Shown: positions 8,838 through 18,637, counted from the stretch's first letter. The stretch: DNA of 64,000 nt from CAVPFA01 sp963703655 (GCA_963703655.1 CAVPFA010000006.1:496001-560000); one strand, 5' to 3'. The notes: generated by a model not told the origin, from the letters alone. Numbers and translations: made by a program.

Positions 8838-9622
8838 GACCTGATGCTCATCCCTCCGTCGACGACAAGCGCCGTGCCGGTTACGAACGTGGATTCGTCC
8901 GAGGCCAAGAACAGTACGCAGTCGGCTACTTCTCGGGCGGTCCCGAGCCTTCCGAGGGGCGCCTCGGCGGCGTATGCGGCGCGCAACTCTTCGGGCTTTG
9001 AGGCGCTGGCGATGAACGCGTCTGTCAACGGAGTATCGATATTGCCGGGGCACAAGCAGTTCGCCCTTCCTCGACGAGGTGCCAGCTCCAGCGCCAAAGC
9101 GCGGCGTGAACTGAAGGAGGCCGCCCTTCGACGCGACGTACGCGCTCGCTCCTTGCCGTGGCGCGAGGAATTCACCGATCCGATCGTGACGACCGAGGCC
9201 GAGTCGGCGAAGAACGGCCAGCAGGCACGGACTACGTTAAAGGCGCCGGTGAGGTTGACTTCGAGCACTCGGTGCCAGTCAGCACTGCTCGTGTCATGAA
9301 TGCTCGGCTCCGTGATGAGCTCGATACCAGCATTTGAAACGAGCACGTCGATCGGCCCGACCTCCTGATGGGCGTCCCGCGCGACTCGAGCCACGGCGTC
9401 TTCGTCCACAACGTCGAGCTCGAAACCGAGCGGCGTAGTGCCGCTGGCCGCTCCGACCTCTTCGCACACCTTGGCCACGGCAGCTGCTCGGCGCGATGTC
9501 GCAACCACCCGGGCGCCTTCCTCAGCCAGGCGGAGCGTGATCGCGCGACCGATGCCGCTCCCCGCGCCCGTCACGAAGGCGGCTTTCCCCGACAGCCGCC
9601 CCCGGTCTCCTCGCCGGGTCAT
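8834..9622 (-). CDS. Short-chain dehydrogenase/reductase (SDR 2), with two compensating indels at the active site
   Basis: A 262-residue SDR with TGAGSGIG near residue 15, VSNAG, IGSVNSS, then CLCPGNIDTPLTDAF and the VVDGGM end. As printed, the catalytic YxxxK is missing: the frame reads RTSRRRAASFSSR where the +1 frame reads AYVASKGGLLQFT (Tyr codon at 9138-9140, Lys at 9126-9128). One missing base near 9141-9150 and one extra base near 9102-9105 would restore a normal enzyme. ATG 9622 is the start; everything upstream in the ORF is not SDR. First gene of the leftward pair, directly facing the IclR gene, so it is probably controlled by the operator at 9745-9781. Confidence 0.8.
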   Translation of the reverse strand: MTRRGDRGRLSGKAAFVTGAGSGIGRAITLRLAEEGARVVATSRRAAAVAKVCEEVGAASGTTPLGFELDVVDEDAVARVARDAHQEVGPIDVLVSNAGIELITEPSIHDTSSADWHRVLEVNLTGAFNVVRACWPFFADSASVVTIGSVNSSRHGKERARTSRRRAASFSSRRALALELAPRRGRANCLCPGNIDTPLTDAFIASASKPEELRAAYAAEAPLGRLGTAREVADCVLFLASDESTFVTGTALVVDGGMSIRS

Positions 9623-9718
9623 GTCGCCGGGCCATTCCGATAGATCCCACACGGCACGGTCCCCGCGTCCGACCCGAGGAAGGGGCTTCGCATCGCTATT
9701 GACACTACGAGAAGATAA

Positions 9719-9745
9719 TTGACAGCGCTCGGACACCCCTATACG
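9719..9745 (+). promoter_or_regulatory. Candidate promoter for the IclR operon
   Basis: TTGACA at 9719-9724 and TATACG at 9740-9745 form a sigma-70-like pair with a slightly short 15-bp spacer. The operator palindrome begins directly downstream, a position where a bound regulator would block transcription start. Confidence 0.4.
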
Positions 9746-9781
9746 GTTCCCGATATGAACGGTGGGTTCATATCTTGAAAT
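9745..9781. promoter_or_regulatory. Operator palindrome: two facing copies of the IclR-island motif
   Basis: GATATGAAC (9752-9760) and GTTCATATC (9766-9774) form a perfect 9-bp inverted repeat around a 5-bp spacer. Each arm is the core of a longer directional motif. The minus-strand copy, 9781 to 9762, reads ATTTCAAGATATGAACCCAC and matches the sites at 29677 and 34082. The plus-strand copy, 9745-9760, is the weaker GGTTCCCGATATGAAC. The palindrome lies between the divergent SDR 2 and IclR genes, fitting autoregulation and control of both directions. Confidence 0.65.
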
Positions 9782-9782
9782 C

Positions 9783-10610
9783 GTGACGCCGGCAGAAGCG
9801 GACTCAGACGGACTATTGCCCGTTGCCGCTGGGCGGATCCAGTCGGTTGCTCGCGCCGCCCGTTTGCTGATGCTGGTGGCGGGTGGCCGCACGGAGCCCA
9901 CGGCGAAGGCCCTCGCGCGAAGCGCTGGTCTGCCGGTACCGACCGCGCACCACCTCCTCAGCACGCTTGTCGATGAAGGCCTTCTCGCGAAGGACTCGAA
10001 GGCTAGATATCTGCTGGGCGTGAAAGTCGCGGTATTGGCCGACGCTCTGCAACGGGCGATGACCCCTCCGGAATACCTGCTCGAGCCGCTCAGTCAACTG
10101 GCGGTGACCACAGGCGAGACCGCTTACCTTGCGACTTGGCACCAAGGCGATATCCGGGTCCAAGCATCCGTCGAGGGCACCCATCCCGTCCGGGTTTCCT
10201 TGCCGCTGGGTCCGTATACCGACGCGCATGCTCGAGCGAGCGGCAAGGTGTTCCTGGCGCTGGTCAGCCATGAGCTGCGGAGTGCTTACCTGACCTCCCA
10301 TCCCCCGCGGCAAGTGACGCCTCGTACCACGGTCGACCCCGCGCGGCTCGACGAGGAGTTCGAAGCAATCCGCCTGAATGGCTACGCAATCGATGAGGAG
10401 CAATTCCAGCCTGGCGTGTGCTGCGCCGCAGCTCCGGTGATCGAGGAAGGATTTGTTGTCGCCACGTACTCGATCTCGGTCCCGACCCAACGGTTCAACG
10501 AAAAGCGGCCCTGGCTCGTTGACGCGGTCACCGCGGTCGCCAAATCCGCCAGTTCCCAGGCGCAGTGTCATTCCAGGACTGAGCCAGTCGCGACCAGGGT
10601 GATGCCTTGA
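9783..10610 (+). CDS. IclR-family transcriptional regulator
   Basis: A 275-residue regulator. The N-terminal winged helix-turn-helix spans about residues 18-80 (QSVARAARLL, then KALARSAGLPVPTAHHLLSTLVDEGLL), and the C-terminal ligand-binding domain follows, with the usual ASGKVFLA near 158 and the RLNGYAIDEEQFQPGVCCAAAPV segment near 200. IclR proteins are commonly repressors released by a small carbon metabolite. I prefer GTG 9783 over the in-frame GTG 9762, because 9762 lies inside the operator palindrome. The stop overlaps the next gene's TTG start (TTGA), so regulator and SDR 3 form an operon. It is the only transcription factor recognised in the 26-kb catabolic island. Confidence 0.88.
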   Translation: MTPAEADSDGLLPVAAGRIQSVARAARLLMLVAGGRTEPTAKALARSAGLPVPTAHHLLSTLVDEGLLAKDSKARYLLGVKVAVLADALQRAMTPPEYLLEPLSQLAVTTGETAYLATWHQGDIRVQASVEGTHPVRVSLPLGPYTDAHARASGKVFLALVSHELRSAYLTSHPPRQVTPRTTVDPARLDEEFEAIRLNGYAIDEEQFQPGVCCAAAPVIEEGFVVATYSISVPTQRFNEKRPWLVDAVTAVAKSASSQAQCHSRTEPVATRVMP

Positions 10611-11453
10611 CCCGCTTCGAGGGCAAAGTCGCTCTTGTCACGGGAGCCAGCAGCGGGATCGGTCTCGCGGTTGCTCGCCGCCTCTCCGCGGAGGGAGCGA
10701 GGCTCGTAATCACCGCGGTCGACCGCGACGCCAACGACCTCGCACGTGCGGCGGCCGGTCTCGCGGCCGACGGCGCGATGGTGCAAGCCCTGGAGGCCGA
10801 CGTGGCCGATGCCGGCGCTGCCGAACGTGCAGTCGAGCTTGTTCTCTCCACCTACGGATCACTCGATGTGCTCGTCAACAACGCCGGCACCGCCTACTTC
10901 GAGGAAGCCCTCGCCACACCCGTCGAGCACCTCGACCGCGTCCTGGCGGTCAACGTTCGAGGGCGCGTTCTCGACCTCTATGGCGGCGGCAAGAGCGATG
11001 GGTAGCTCCGGCGGGGCCATAGTCAATACGCTCTCCACCGCTGCGTATATGGGCGAGGAATTCCAGGTGACCTATAACGTCTCGAAAGGCGGGTTGATGG
11101 CCCTCACTCGGTCTTTGGCCATTGATCTCGCACCCCTGAGGATCCGTGTCAACGGCGTCGCCCCCGGTTGGGTAGCCACTCGGGCCACTAAGCGGATTAT
11201 CTCCGACCCTGCCCTGTGGTCCAAACACCGTTCGCGTATTCCGCTCGATCGTCCTGCCGAGCCCGACGAGGTCGCCGCGGTTCACGCCTTCTTGGCGTCA
11301 GACGACGCGTCGTATGTGACGGGAGCCGTCTTCGTTTGCGACGGCGGAATGACTGCTGGCTTCCGCTTCTCGGGATGGACCGCGGCCGAGCCTCCGGAGG
11401 AGGGACTGGCAGTCGGGCGCCCCGACCTTCCGACCGATCTTCGCTACAGCTGA
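10607..11453 (+). CDS. Short-chain dehydrogenase/reductase (SDR 3), frameshifted
   Basis: An SDR of about 281 residues split over two frames. The first part (10607 to about 10960) has VTGASSGIG near residue 11, VNNAG near 91 and ends VNVRG. The second (to 11453) continues AFSTSMAAARAMG, carries the catalytic VTYNVSKGG and VAPGWVATRATKR, and ends with CDGGM plus a tail. Removing one G from the GGG at 10961-10963 joins them, so the break is a one-base insertion. The TTG start overlaps the IclR stop. An extended C-terminus of about 35 residues beyond the CDGGM motif is unusual. Confidence 0.8.
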
Positions 11454-11463
11454 CCAAGGAGGA

Positions 11464-11790
11464 ATGGCGACCGTGTACTACATCGAGTTCGTCGAACCGA
11501 AGCCAGGCGTGACCCAGGAGCAGTTTCAGCAGGTAGTCTCCGCCTCCAACGAGCGATGGGCCCGCGACCATCCCGATGACGAGCTCGTGCTCCTCATCGG
11601 CCGCACGTGGCGACTCGGGCCGAAGCCACCCTATCTGGCAATCTGGCGCATCAAGGACGCGAGCACGCTGACGCGCTGGTCGACCGAGTTTCAGGACACC
11701 GAGACAATGGCGGACCACCTCCAGTTCCGCGACGTGGCCACCATTGTCGACGCCGGGCTCTACGAGGACATCGGGACCGAGGTGTGGTGA
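11464..11790 (+). CDS. Small dimeric alpha/beta-barrel-like protein
   Basis: This 108-residue protein opens with a YYIEFVEPKPGVTQEQFQQVV strand-helix unit and contains a second beta-alpha unit ending DVATIVDAGLYEDIG, a layout resembling the ferredoxin-like dimeric barrel (Dabb/EthD/NIPSNAP) folds. Such proteins act as small isomerases or bind hydrophobic metabolites; the real role is unknown. A strong AAGGAGG sits only 2 bases before ATG 11464 but 10 bases before the in-frame GTG 11473, so translation may begin at 11473. Third gene of the IclR operon. Confidence 0.6.
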   Translation: MATVYYIEFVEPKPGVTQEQFQQVVSASNERWARDHPDDELVLLIGRTWRLGPKPPYLAIWRIKDASTLTRWSTEFQDTETMADHLQFRDVATIVDAGLYEDIGTEVW

Positions 11791-11829
11791 ACGCCCGTAG
11801 ACCCGATATTGCTCGACGAGTCGTGACGA

Positions 11830-12702
11830 TCAGGCGGGCGAGTCGGTCGGGATCAGCGTTCTCAGCAGCTTGAAGCTTGCAGCGATTCGATCGCGCTGAT
11901 CTGCGATGTCGGCGCGATTGTCCAAGCCTTCGACGGACAGCAGGTACCGGCCCAGGCGGTCCGAGGACGCCAGCACTCCGACGAGGGCCCCGATGTCGGC
12001 AACACCTTCACCTGGATAGCACCATTTCACGGCGAACCCACGTCGATGGAAGCCGTCCTCGACGTACTCGGACTCGAGGCGGAAGTCTTTGACATGTCCC
12101 GCCGGTGCCAAAGGGAAGAGCTGTTTCACCACGGGAAGCGGGTCCATCAGCACGCTCACCGGGTTGATGAGGTCGAGAAACACCCCGACGCGATCCGGAC
12201 CGACCTGGGTGATGATGTCCATGTACTCGTCGGGAGTGAAGTCCGAGTGGTTCTCGAGGAGCATCGAGATGCCGGTGTCGTTGCGGTCGGCAGCGTGATT
12301 CAGGGCTTCAATGACATACCGGTGCTCGGCGGCAATGCGCTCCGGCTCGCGCCATAGATCCGCCCGGTAGAAGCCAGACGACATCCGGACATACGGGCTT
12401 CCGACGAGCTCTGCGAGACGTAGCCACTCGGCGACGCGCCCGGATCCACCCACGACCGTGTCACCGCTGCCAGCCACACCGATGACGCCTCCTGCCATGG
12501 TCAGGTCAAGGTCGAGCGCGTCGGCCGACCCGCGCAACAGCTCCACCTGGTTCGAGGAATGGCCCCGCAAGTGGTGGGCATGCAACTGCACGAACGACGC
12601 GCCGACCTCCGCTGACTCTCGAAGGACGTCCTCGAGGGAGATGTCACCCGCCTCAATCCGGCAGTGATAGCACAGTGTGTCAACGCCCAGTGCAACGAAC
12701 AT
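11830..12702 (-). CDS. Xylose-isomerase-like TIM-barrel protein (sugar isomerase/epimerase)
   Basis: A 290-residue member of the AP-endonuclease-2/xylose-isomerase-like fold. Metal-binding and catalytic positions are seen in LLENHSD (Glu, His) near residue 148, VGVFLDLINP near 172, AGHVKDFR near 203 and LSVEGLDN near 262. Relatives interconvert keto-sugars or open inositol and sugar-acid derivatives. It is the last gene of the leftward chain running from the ABC importer through a dehydratase, a ketopantoate-reductase-like enzyme and an aldo/keto reductase, so it probably acts on the same imported substrate. Confidence 0.75.
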   Translation of the reverse strand: MFVALGVDTLCYHCRIEAGDISLEDVLRESAEVGASFVQLHAHHLRGHSSNQVELLRGSADALDLDLTMAGGVIGVAGSGDTVVGGSGRVAEWLRLAELVGSPYVRMSSGFYRADLWREPERIAAEHRYVIEALNHAADRNDTGISMLLENHSDFTPDEYMDIITQVGPDRVGVFLDLINPVSVLMDPLPVVKQLFPLAPAGHVKDFRLESEYVEDGFHRRGFAVKWCYPGEGVADIGALVGVLASSDRLGRYLLSVEGLDNRADIADQRDRIAASFKLLRTLIPTDSPA

Positions 12703-12734
12703 TCGTCATCCTCCAGCGGCGGCCCATGGCTACT

Positions 12735-13706
12735 TCAGCTTTGCAGGGTCACCTCGTCGATCCGACGCAGGACGTCGTCATCGAGGCGCTCGAGAACCTC
12801 TAACGAGCCGAGGTTCTCGTGCACCTGCTCGACGCTGCTCGCACCAGTGATGACCGTCGACACGTTAGGGTTGGCGGCGCACCAGGCTATGGCGAGCTGT
12901 GCGAGGCGGCAGCCGAGCTGTTCCGCGATCGGCGTCAGTGCCTGGACCATCTCTCGGCTGTGCTCGTTCTGGAACGCCGGACGGAGCCATTCCATGCCGG
13001 GGAGAGCGCCGCGTGACCCTTCTGGAATGCCGTCCAGGTACTTGCCCGTGAGCATGCCGGAGGCGAGCGGACTCCACGTCGTGAGGCCGATCCCGTAGTC
13101 CGCAATGACGCGTGCGTACTCGTGTTCCACGCGGTTGCGCTCGAGAAGGTTGTATTGCGGCTGCTCCATGACCGGCTTGTGCAGGTTGTGCCGCTCCGCG
13201 ATCTCTATAGCGGCGACGATCTCGTTCGCTGCCCACTCAGAGGTACCCCAATAGAGCGCCTTGCCGGAGCTGACAATGTCGGACATCGCCCGAACGGTTT
13301 CATCGATCGGCGTCTCCGGGTCGGCCCGGTGGCAGAAGATGAGATCGAGGAAATCGAGGCCGAATCGCTCGAGCGAGCCCTCTACGGCCTGCATCAGATA
13401 CTTGCGATTCAATGTGTTGCGCATGTTCACGGAGTCGTGGATGCCCCAGAAGAACTTGGTCGACACGACGTACTCGTAGCGGTGCCAGCCGAGAGTCTTG
13501 AGCGCGCGGCCCATGACTGCCTCCGACTCGCCCCCCGCGTAGGACTCTGCGTTGTCGAAGAAGTTGACTCCTCTCTCGCGCGCAGCCTCGAGACAGCGCA
13601 CCGCGAGATCGTCATTCAGCTGGGAGCCGAATGTGACCCACGAGCCGAACGACAAGAGACTCACCTTCAGGCCGGACCGGCCGAGACGGCGGTAGATCAT
13701 GGTCAT
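12735..13706 (-). CDS. Aldo/keto reductase (Kv-beta-like subgroup)
   Basis: The 323-residue protein has the full AKR active site: Asp and Tyr in NFFDNAESYAGGESE near residue 50, Lys in VVSTKFF near 82 and His in IFCHRADP near 125, plus YWGTSEW, PLASGMLTGKY and the C-terminal NPNVSTVITGASSVEQVHEN cofactor clamp. These enzymes reduce aldehydes or ketones, or oxidise sugars, with NADP(H). It overlaps the preceding gene by 4 bp (ATGA at 13703-13706). Confidence 0.88.
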   Translation of the reverse strand: MTMIYRRLGRSGLKVSLLSFGSWVTFGSQLNDDLAVRCLEAARERGVNFFDNAESYAGGESEAVMGRALKTLGWHRYEYVVSTKFFWGIHDSVNMRNTLNRKYLMQAVEGSLERFGLDFLDLIFCHRADPETPIDETVRAMSDIVSSGKALYWGTSEWAANEIVAAIEIAERHNLHKPVMEQPQYNLLERNRVEHEYARVIADYGIGLTTWSPLASGMLTGKYLDGIPEGSRGALPGMEWLRPAFQNEHSREMVQALTPIAEQLGCRLAQLAIAWCAANPNVSTVITGASSVEQVHENLGSLEVLERLDDDVLRRIDEVTLQS

Positions 13707-14695
13707 GCCCCTCTCCTTGTGTCGAAGGCCAAGCTACAGAGCTCGTCAAACATTGCCATCGGCATCGTCCCCGGCTGGTCGCCATGTGCCACGAGGTCTC
13801 GGCCGACTGTTTGCAGAGCGCTGTTGACGGGTGTCGGGATTCCATGCTGACGGCCGAGCAGGGCAATTTCCCCATTCAAGAAGTCAATTTCGGTCCTGCC
13901 TTGGCCGCGGGCCACTGTCTGCCAGGTTGAGCCGCCCGCAATGGGCCGACCTAGCACGTTTGTCAGGCTGAAGACTCCCTCTCGCCGCTCCGCCTCCTCG
14001 GTCTCAGAGGCAAAACTGAGCCCAGCCGCAGCAAGACAGCGCTCCCCTTCCTCGCGCGCGAATCGGTAGAGCTCGCCCTCGCATATGTCGGTGCCCCAGG
14101 CTGCCTCGATGCTGTTGGCCAGGTTCGACAGCAGTTTTGCGCGCTTCCACCTCATGATGTCGCCGATGGACCGGCAACTGAAGCCGGCATCAGAGAGGTC
14201 GACCGCGATGGCCGCCGAAATGCCGTCTGTACCGGCGGGGTACCTCCCGACGTCGAGAATGCCCGGACAAGGGCTCCCGTAGGTCTCGACCACGCCCTCT
14301 TCGAGGTGGAGCGCCGGTACAACCACGTACATCCCGAAGACGCGTTCGAAGAGGCGCGCGCAGAGCCGTTCGTTCTCGACCCCGTTCTGCGCGCAGACGA
14401 TCGTCGGCCCTCGTCTCGCTGCAGACGCCAGGTCCTCCAAGGCGTCCCAGGTGTCTTGAGTCTTGACCGCCAGCAAGACGATGTCGTCCTCACGCCAGTT
14501 GATCCGACCGGGGTGATCGACGACATCGATAGCCAAGCGGTAAGTGCCCCAAGGGTCTCGAAACTCCAGTCCGTTCGCGGACAGGGCACAGAAATGCCCG
14601 CCGCGGGCAATCAAGATCACATCCTTGCCGGCTGCGTAGAGGCGAGCCGCGATCGTTCCACCGATCGCCCCCGGCCCATAGACCACGTATCTCAT
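13703..14695 (-). CDS. Ketopantoate-reductase-like (ApbA/PanE superfamily) oxidoreductase
   Basis: A 330-residue protein opening with the Rossmann motif YVVYGPGAIGGTIAARL, then LAVKTQDT near 80 and a QNGVENE segment near 106; the C-terminal all-helical half has MRWKRAKLLSNLANSIEA, corresponding to the K/N/S active-site region. I chose ATG 14695, which places GAGAAGG 11 bases upstream and puts the Rossmann motif at the start. True PanE is a housekeeping pantothenate enzyme; in this catabolic operon a 2-oxo-acid or sugar-acid dehydrogenase role is more likely. Confidence 0.75.
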   Translation of the reverse strand: MRYVVYGPGAIGGTIAARLYAAGKDVILIARGGHFCALSANGLEFRDPWGTYRLAIDVVDHPGRINWREDDIVLLAVKTQDTWDALEDLASAARRGPTIVCAQNGVENERLCARLFERVFGMYVVVPALHLEEGVVETYGSPCPGILDVGRYPAGTDGISAAIAVDLSDAGFSCRSIGDIMRWKRAKLLSNLANSIEAAWGTDICEGELYRFAREEGERCLAAAGLSFASETEEAERREGVFSLTNVLGRPIAGGSTWQTVARGQGRTEIDFLNGEIALLGRQHGIPTPVNSALQTVGRDLVAHGDQPGTMPMAMFDELCSLAFDTRRGA

Positions 14696-14711
14696 CGTTG
14701 AACGTACCTTC

Positions 14712-15857
14712 TCACCACTCAGCGAAGGACCCATCCCGCTGCCGGTTCACCACCAGCCGGCGAACGGGCTCCCGCGAGGCACTACGCCGGACGGCTTCCT
14801 CGTTGACGACGATGCCGAGCCCTGCACCAACGGGGGGCGCGACGTGTCCCGAGTCGATTCGGAAGATCTCGGGATTCTCGACGTAGCGCTCGGCGAGCCC
14901 ACCCCACCAGTCAAGATCACACTCCTGAACCAGCATGTTGGGAGTCGCAAAGCAAAGCTGCAACGATGCCGCCAGGGCTATCGGCCCGATGGCGTGGTGG
15001 GGCGCGATCGAGATGTCGTAAGCCTCGGCGAGTGCACAAATCCGCCGCATCTCCGACACTCCTCCCGCTTGGGATACATCCGGTTGCAGGATGCTGATCC
15101 CGCTCAACAAGACCTGCTTAACCTCCCATCGGGAGTACAGGCGCTCCCCCGTAGCAATTGGGATCGATGTCGCCCTCGCCAGTTCTCTGAATCCGTCCGA
15201 GTACTCGGGCAGGAGCGCCTCTTCGGCAAAGAAGGGCCGGGTCGGTTCCAGCGCCTCGAGAAGGCGGCGCACCACTGGACGCTGGCATCGTCCGTGGAAG
15301 TCGATGCCAAAATCTCTCTCGGGCCCGATCGTCTCCCGTACCGCTTCGGCGCACTGGACGATGACGTCGATCTCGGCGACCGACAACATGCCCGGCTGGA
15401 TCGAGAGGCATGTCTTCATCGCGTCATAGCCCTTGGCAACGTGCTCGGCGGCGATCGTGCTCAGCTCCTTCGGCGAGTCCATACCATCGCCGACCCATCC
15501 ATAGACTCTCATCCGGTCGCGGACCGGACCACCGAGCAGCTCATACACGGGCACGCCATGCACCTTGCCTGCGACGTCCCAGAGCGCCTCGTCGATGGCT
15601 GCGACAGCACTACACAGGATCGGACCTCCGCGATGGAACCCCGCCTTCATCATGACCTGCCAATGATCCTCGATGGCATGCGCTGGTCTGCCGATCAGGA
15701 GCTCCTTCATTTGCTCGATCGCCCCTACGACTGCCGGAGCCGTCAGGTCCGCGCCGGACTCTCCCCACCCATCGAGTCCTTCGTCAGTAACCAGGTGAAC
15801 GAACGTCCAGCCTGGAGGTACCATGAACGTCTCGATATGCCGTATGGTGAGCGACAC
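14712..15857 (-). CDS. Mandelate-racemase/enolase-superfamily sugar-acid dehydratase 1 (galactonate-dehydratase-like)
   Basis: A 381-residue enolase-superfamily enzyme. Metal ligands and catalytic residues appear as FGIDFHGR (Asp and His, near residue 200), FAEEALLPE (Glu, near 226), ATGERLYSRW (Glu, near 252) and SIAPHHAIGPIALAA (catalytic His, near 303). The DFHGR/ATGERL/APHHxxGPIALAA combination is the pattern of D-galactonate dehydratase relatives, which turn an aldonic acid into a 2-keto-3-deoxy acid. A close paralogue lies at 21630-22772. Directly downstream of the ABC importer ATPase gene in the same direction. Confidence 0.82.
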   Translation of the reverse strand: MSLTIRHIETFMVPPGWTFVHLVTDEGLDGWGESGADLTAPAVVGAIEQMKELLIGRPAHAIEDHWQVMMKAGFHRGGPILCSAVAAIDEALWDVAGKVHGVPVYELLGGPVRDRMRVYGWVGDGMDSPKELSTIAAEHVAKGYDAMKTCLSIQPGMLSVAEIDVIVQCAEAVRETIGPERDFGIDFHGRCQRPVVRRLLEALEPTRPFFAEEALLPEYSDGFRELARATSIPIATGERLYSRWEVKQVLLSGISILQPDVSQAGGVSEMRRICALAEAYDISIAPHHAIGPIALAASLQLCFATPNMLVQECDLDWWGGLAERYVENPEIFRIDSGHVAPPVGAGLGIVVNEEAVRRSASREPVRRLVVNRQRDGSFAEW

Positions 15858-15904
15858 GGGATCAAGCTCCTTTCATCTCTAGATTGTGTTTGTGGGTGAT
15901 GGTC

Positions 15905-17744
15905 TTAGTCCGGGTAATCGCCGGGGCGCAGGTCAGGCACCGCCGCCAGTAGTTCCTTCGTGTACAGGTCCTTCGGCGCGGTGAAGACCTCCTCGGTCTC
16001 CCCTCTTTCGCGAAGCTCGCCGGATCGCAGCACGAACACCCTGTCGCTGATGAGGCGCACGACGGCCAAGTCGTGCGAGATGAAGAGAACCGCCATTCCG
16101 AGCTTGCGACGCAGCTCGAGCAGGAGCTCCAGGATGCTTGCCTGTACCGCCACGTCGAGCGCAGAGGTGATCTCATCGCACACCAGCAGGCTTGGCTTCG
16201 CAGCAAGTGCCCGTGCCAGCGCGACGCGGCTGTTTCTCGCCCCCGGAGAGCTCTGCCGGGTGACGGCTGAGGTAGCTGGCGTCAAGATGCACCTGTTCCA
16301 GCAGTTCCACAACCCTGGCCATCCGCTCTCGTGGGGGAAGATTGAAGATCCGCTTCAACGGCCGCCCAACTAGCTCAGCTACCGACATTTGAGGGTTGAG
16401 AGAGCTGTCTGGGTCCTGGAACACCATTTGTATGCTTCGTTGCAACTCCGGGCTGCGTTTGCGTGGCTCGGAAGGAACGGGCAGCCCGGCAAATGTCATC
16501 TCCCCACCCATTCGCGGATGAAGGCCGGCGACACAGCGGGCAAACGTAGTCTTGCCGGAACCGGATTCACCAACCAGCGAGACACATTCGCCTTCGTCAA
16601 TCGTCAATGAGAGTCCGAAGACCGCAATCGCCGATGTGTCCCGCGACCTACGAATCAGCGAAAGCTTCCTCCGATATCCCGCCCGCAGGTTCTCCACTGC
16701 CAACAGCTCGGTCAATCCGACTGGCTTCGCGAGAGATATATCAGCACCTGCCCCATCGTCCTCCACATAGATTGCCGCTTCTCCAGCGCGCCAGCACCGG
16801 ACGGCGTGGCCGGTCGGAGAGCGTGTCACGACCGGCATTTCGTGATCACAATGTTCTGTGCGAAACGAGCACCGAGGTGAGAATGGACATCCGTCCGGAC
16901 GGGACGACGGCTGAGGCGCGGATCCTGGTATCCCTCGGAACCGTCTCCGCTGCACGTCGACTCGCGGTACGGCGGCGAGAAGACGACGAGTGTACGGGTG
17001 CGCTGGAGACCGAAATATCTCCTCAACGCTCCCCTCCTCCACGATCCGACCACCGTAGAGGACCACGACGCGGTCCACTAGGTTCCGAACGACGCCCAGG
17101 TCGTGGCTGATATACACGATCGATGAACGCTCCTCGGAGCGAATACCCCGAATAACGTCGAGCAACTTCGCCTGAACGATGACGTCGAGTCCCGTGGTGG
17201 GCTCGTCCATCACCACGACTCTCGGCTTGGACACAAGGGCCATGGCGATAGCAACTCGCTGTTGCTGGCCCCCGCTCAGCTCATGTGGGTAGCGCCGCAA
17301 CATCTCGTCGTCAGCCGCCAGCTGGGCCGCGTCGCAGGCGGCTGCCACTCGCTCCCGCCTTATCCGCTCGTCGGTCACCTCTCCGTCCAGCATCTCTCCT
17401 ATTTGTCGGCCAACTCGCATCGCCGGGCTCAGCGCCTTTGCCGGCTCCTGCGGAACATAAGAGATGATGCGCCCGCGGGCTGAAGCGACTTGATCCCGGC
17501 TCATACCCAGAATGTCGGTACCGTCAATGACGACCTCACCGGACCGTATGGACATGCCCAGTCTGACAAAACCGAGCAACGCCATTCCCACCGTTGTCTT
17601 ACCACTGCCGGATTCCCCGACGACACCGACCGCCCGCCCAGGGGGGCACCCAAAACTAACTTCGCTGACGACGTCGAGAGCCGTCGCCTCGACGTCGACT
17701 CGTAAGCCGACCACAAGGAGCCCGGTGTCGGTAACTGGTGCCAC
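15905..17744 (-). CDS. Fused double ATPase of a peptide/oligosaccharide ABC importer, frameshifted
   Basis: About 613 residues containing two ABC domains in one chain (DppD-DppF type). Domain 1 has Walker A GESGSGKTT, signature LSGGQQQR, Walker B VVMDEPTTGLD and the zinc-type C-terminal segment CPFSPRCSFRTEHC. Domain 2 has GESGSGKTT, VFQDPDSSLNPQM, LSGGEKQ and, in another frame, RVALARALAAKPSLLVCDEITSALD and ISHDLAVV. One extra base near 16228 separates them. Domain 2's Walker B ends DEITSALD rather than DEPTSALD. GTG 17744 follows GGTGAG and the permease stop by a few bases, so it is the chosen start. Confidence 0.85.
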
Positions 17745-17751
17745 CTGACTC

Positions 17752-18628
17752 TCACCGTGAGCTCGCAAGACTCCGGTCCTTGCTGAGACGGCTGGCGCCT
17801 CGCCAGCCATCAATCGTCAGATTGATGCCGACCGTCAAAAACGCGATGGCCACAAGCGGCAGGAGCATGCAATAGGGTTGAACGGAGAAACCGCTCAAAT
17901 TCTCGCTAATTATGAGACCCCAGTCAGGAGCCGGAGGTTGAATACCAAAACCGAGGAAGCTCAGGCCGGCGATGAGGAGAATGGACCCACTAAGCCGGAT
18001 CCCAAAATCTACGGCGATAGGCGAGAAGATGTTCGGCAAGACCTCACGCAGCGTGATGTAGGTGACCCGCTCTCCGCTTGACCGCGCGTATTCGATGTAA
18101 GGCAGCTCCACGACCGTCAAAGCCGCGGTGTACACCACCCTCGCAATTCGGGGAGCGTTGGCCAACGCGACACCGACAATCAGCAACAGAGAATTCGATC
18201 CGTACACAGCGACTAGTATCAGTACAAAGATCAGGCCTGGGAAGATCAGGAAAATATCATTGCCGCGCATCAAGATCCGCTCGGACATACCGCCGCGATA
18301 GCTGGCCGTCAGGCCCACGGCTAGGCCGACGAGATAGCCCAGCGCCGTGGCCGCAAGAGCAAACAGTAGCGTGGAACGACCCCCGTAGAGGAACCGGCTC
18401 AATGCGTCCCGCCCGAGGTAGTCCAACCCGAGCAGATGGGTGGCTGAGGGCGAAGTATAGGGCGCTCCGTAGATCTGCAGCGGGCTGTACGGCGCTACGA
18501 ATGGCCCGATGATCGCGGCCAGAACGACCACCCCGATCATGGCAAAGCCGATCTTCGCGCGCGAACGAGAGCCGCTTACGCAGCGACCATCGCCTGAGCT
18601 TGTCGGGCTCCGCGGTTACGAGGGTCAT
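17752..18628 (-). CDS. ABC importer permease, DppC type, frameshifted near the start
   Basis: The main frame (18540 down to 17752) shows about six membrane helices and the inner-membrane EAA-type loop EYARSSGERVTYITLREVLPNIF. The N-terminus, MTLVTAEPDKLRRWSLRKRLSF, lies in another frame starting at ATG 18628; dropping one base near 18556 fuses it to KIGFAMIGVVVLAAIIGPFVAPY, the normal DppC beginning. The NSxSxxHLLGLDYLGRDALSRFLYG motif (here TSPSATHLLGLDYLGRD) is typical. Partner of the DppB-type permease just upstream. Confidence 0.85.
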
Positions 18629-18637
18629 CGCGAGTTG

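Noticed and set aside
8838..9053. N-terminal extension of SDR 1
   Set aside because: The extension is the upstream SDR gene read in another frame; ATG 8837 with ATGA overlap is the sensible start.
9762..9782. GTG 9762 as the IclR start
   Set aside because: It lies inside the operator palindrome; GTG 9783 directly after it is in frame and gives a normal N-terminus.
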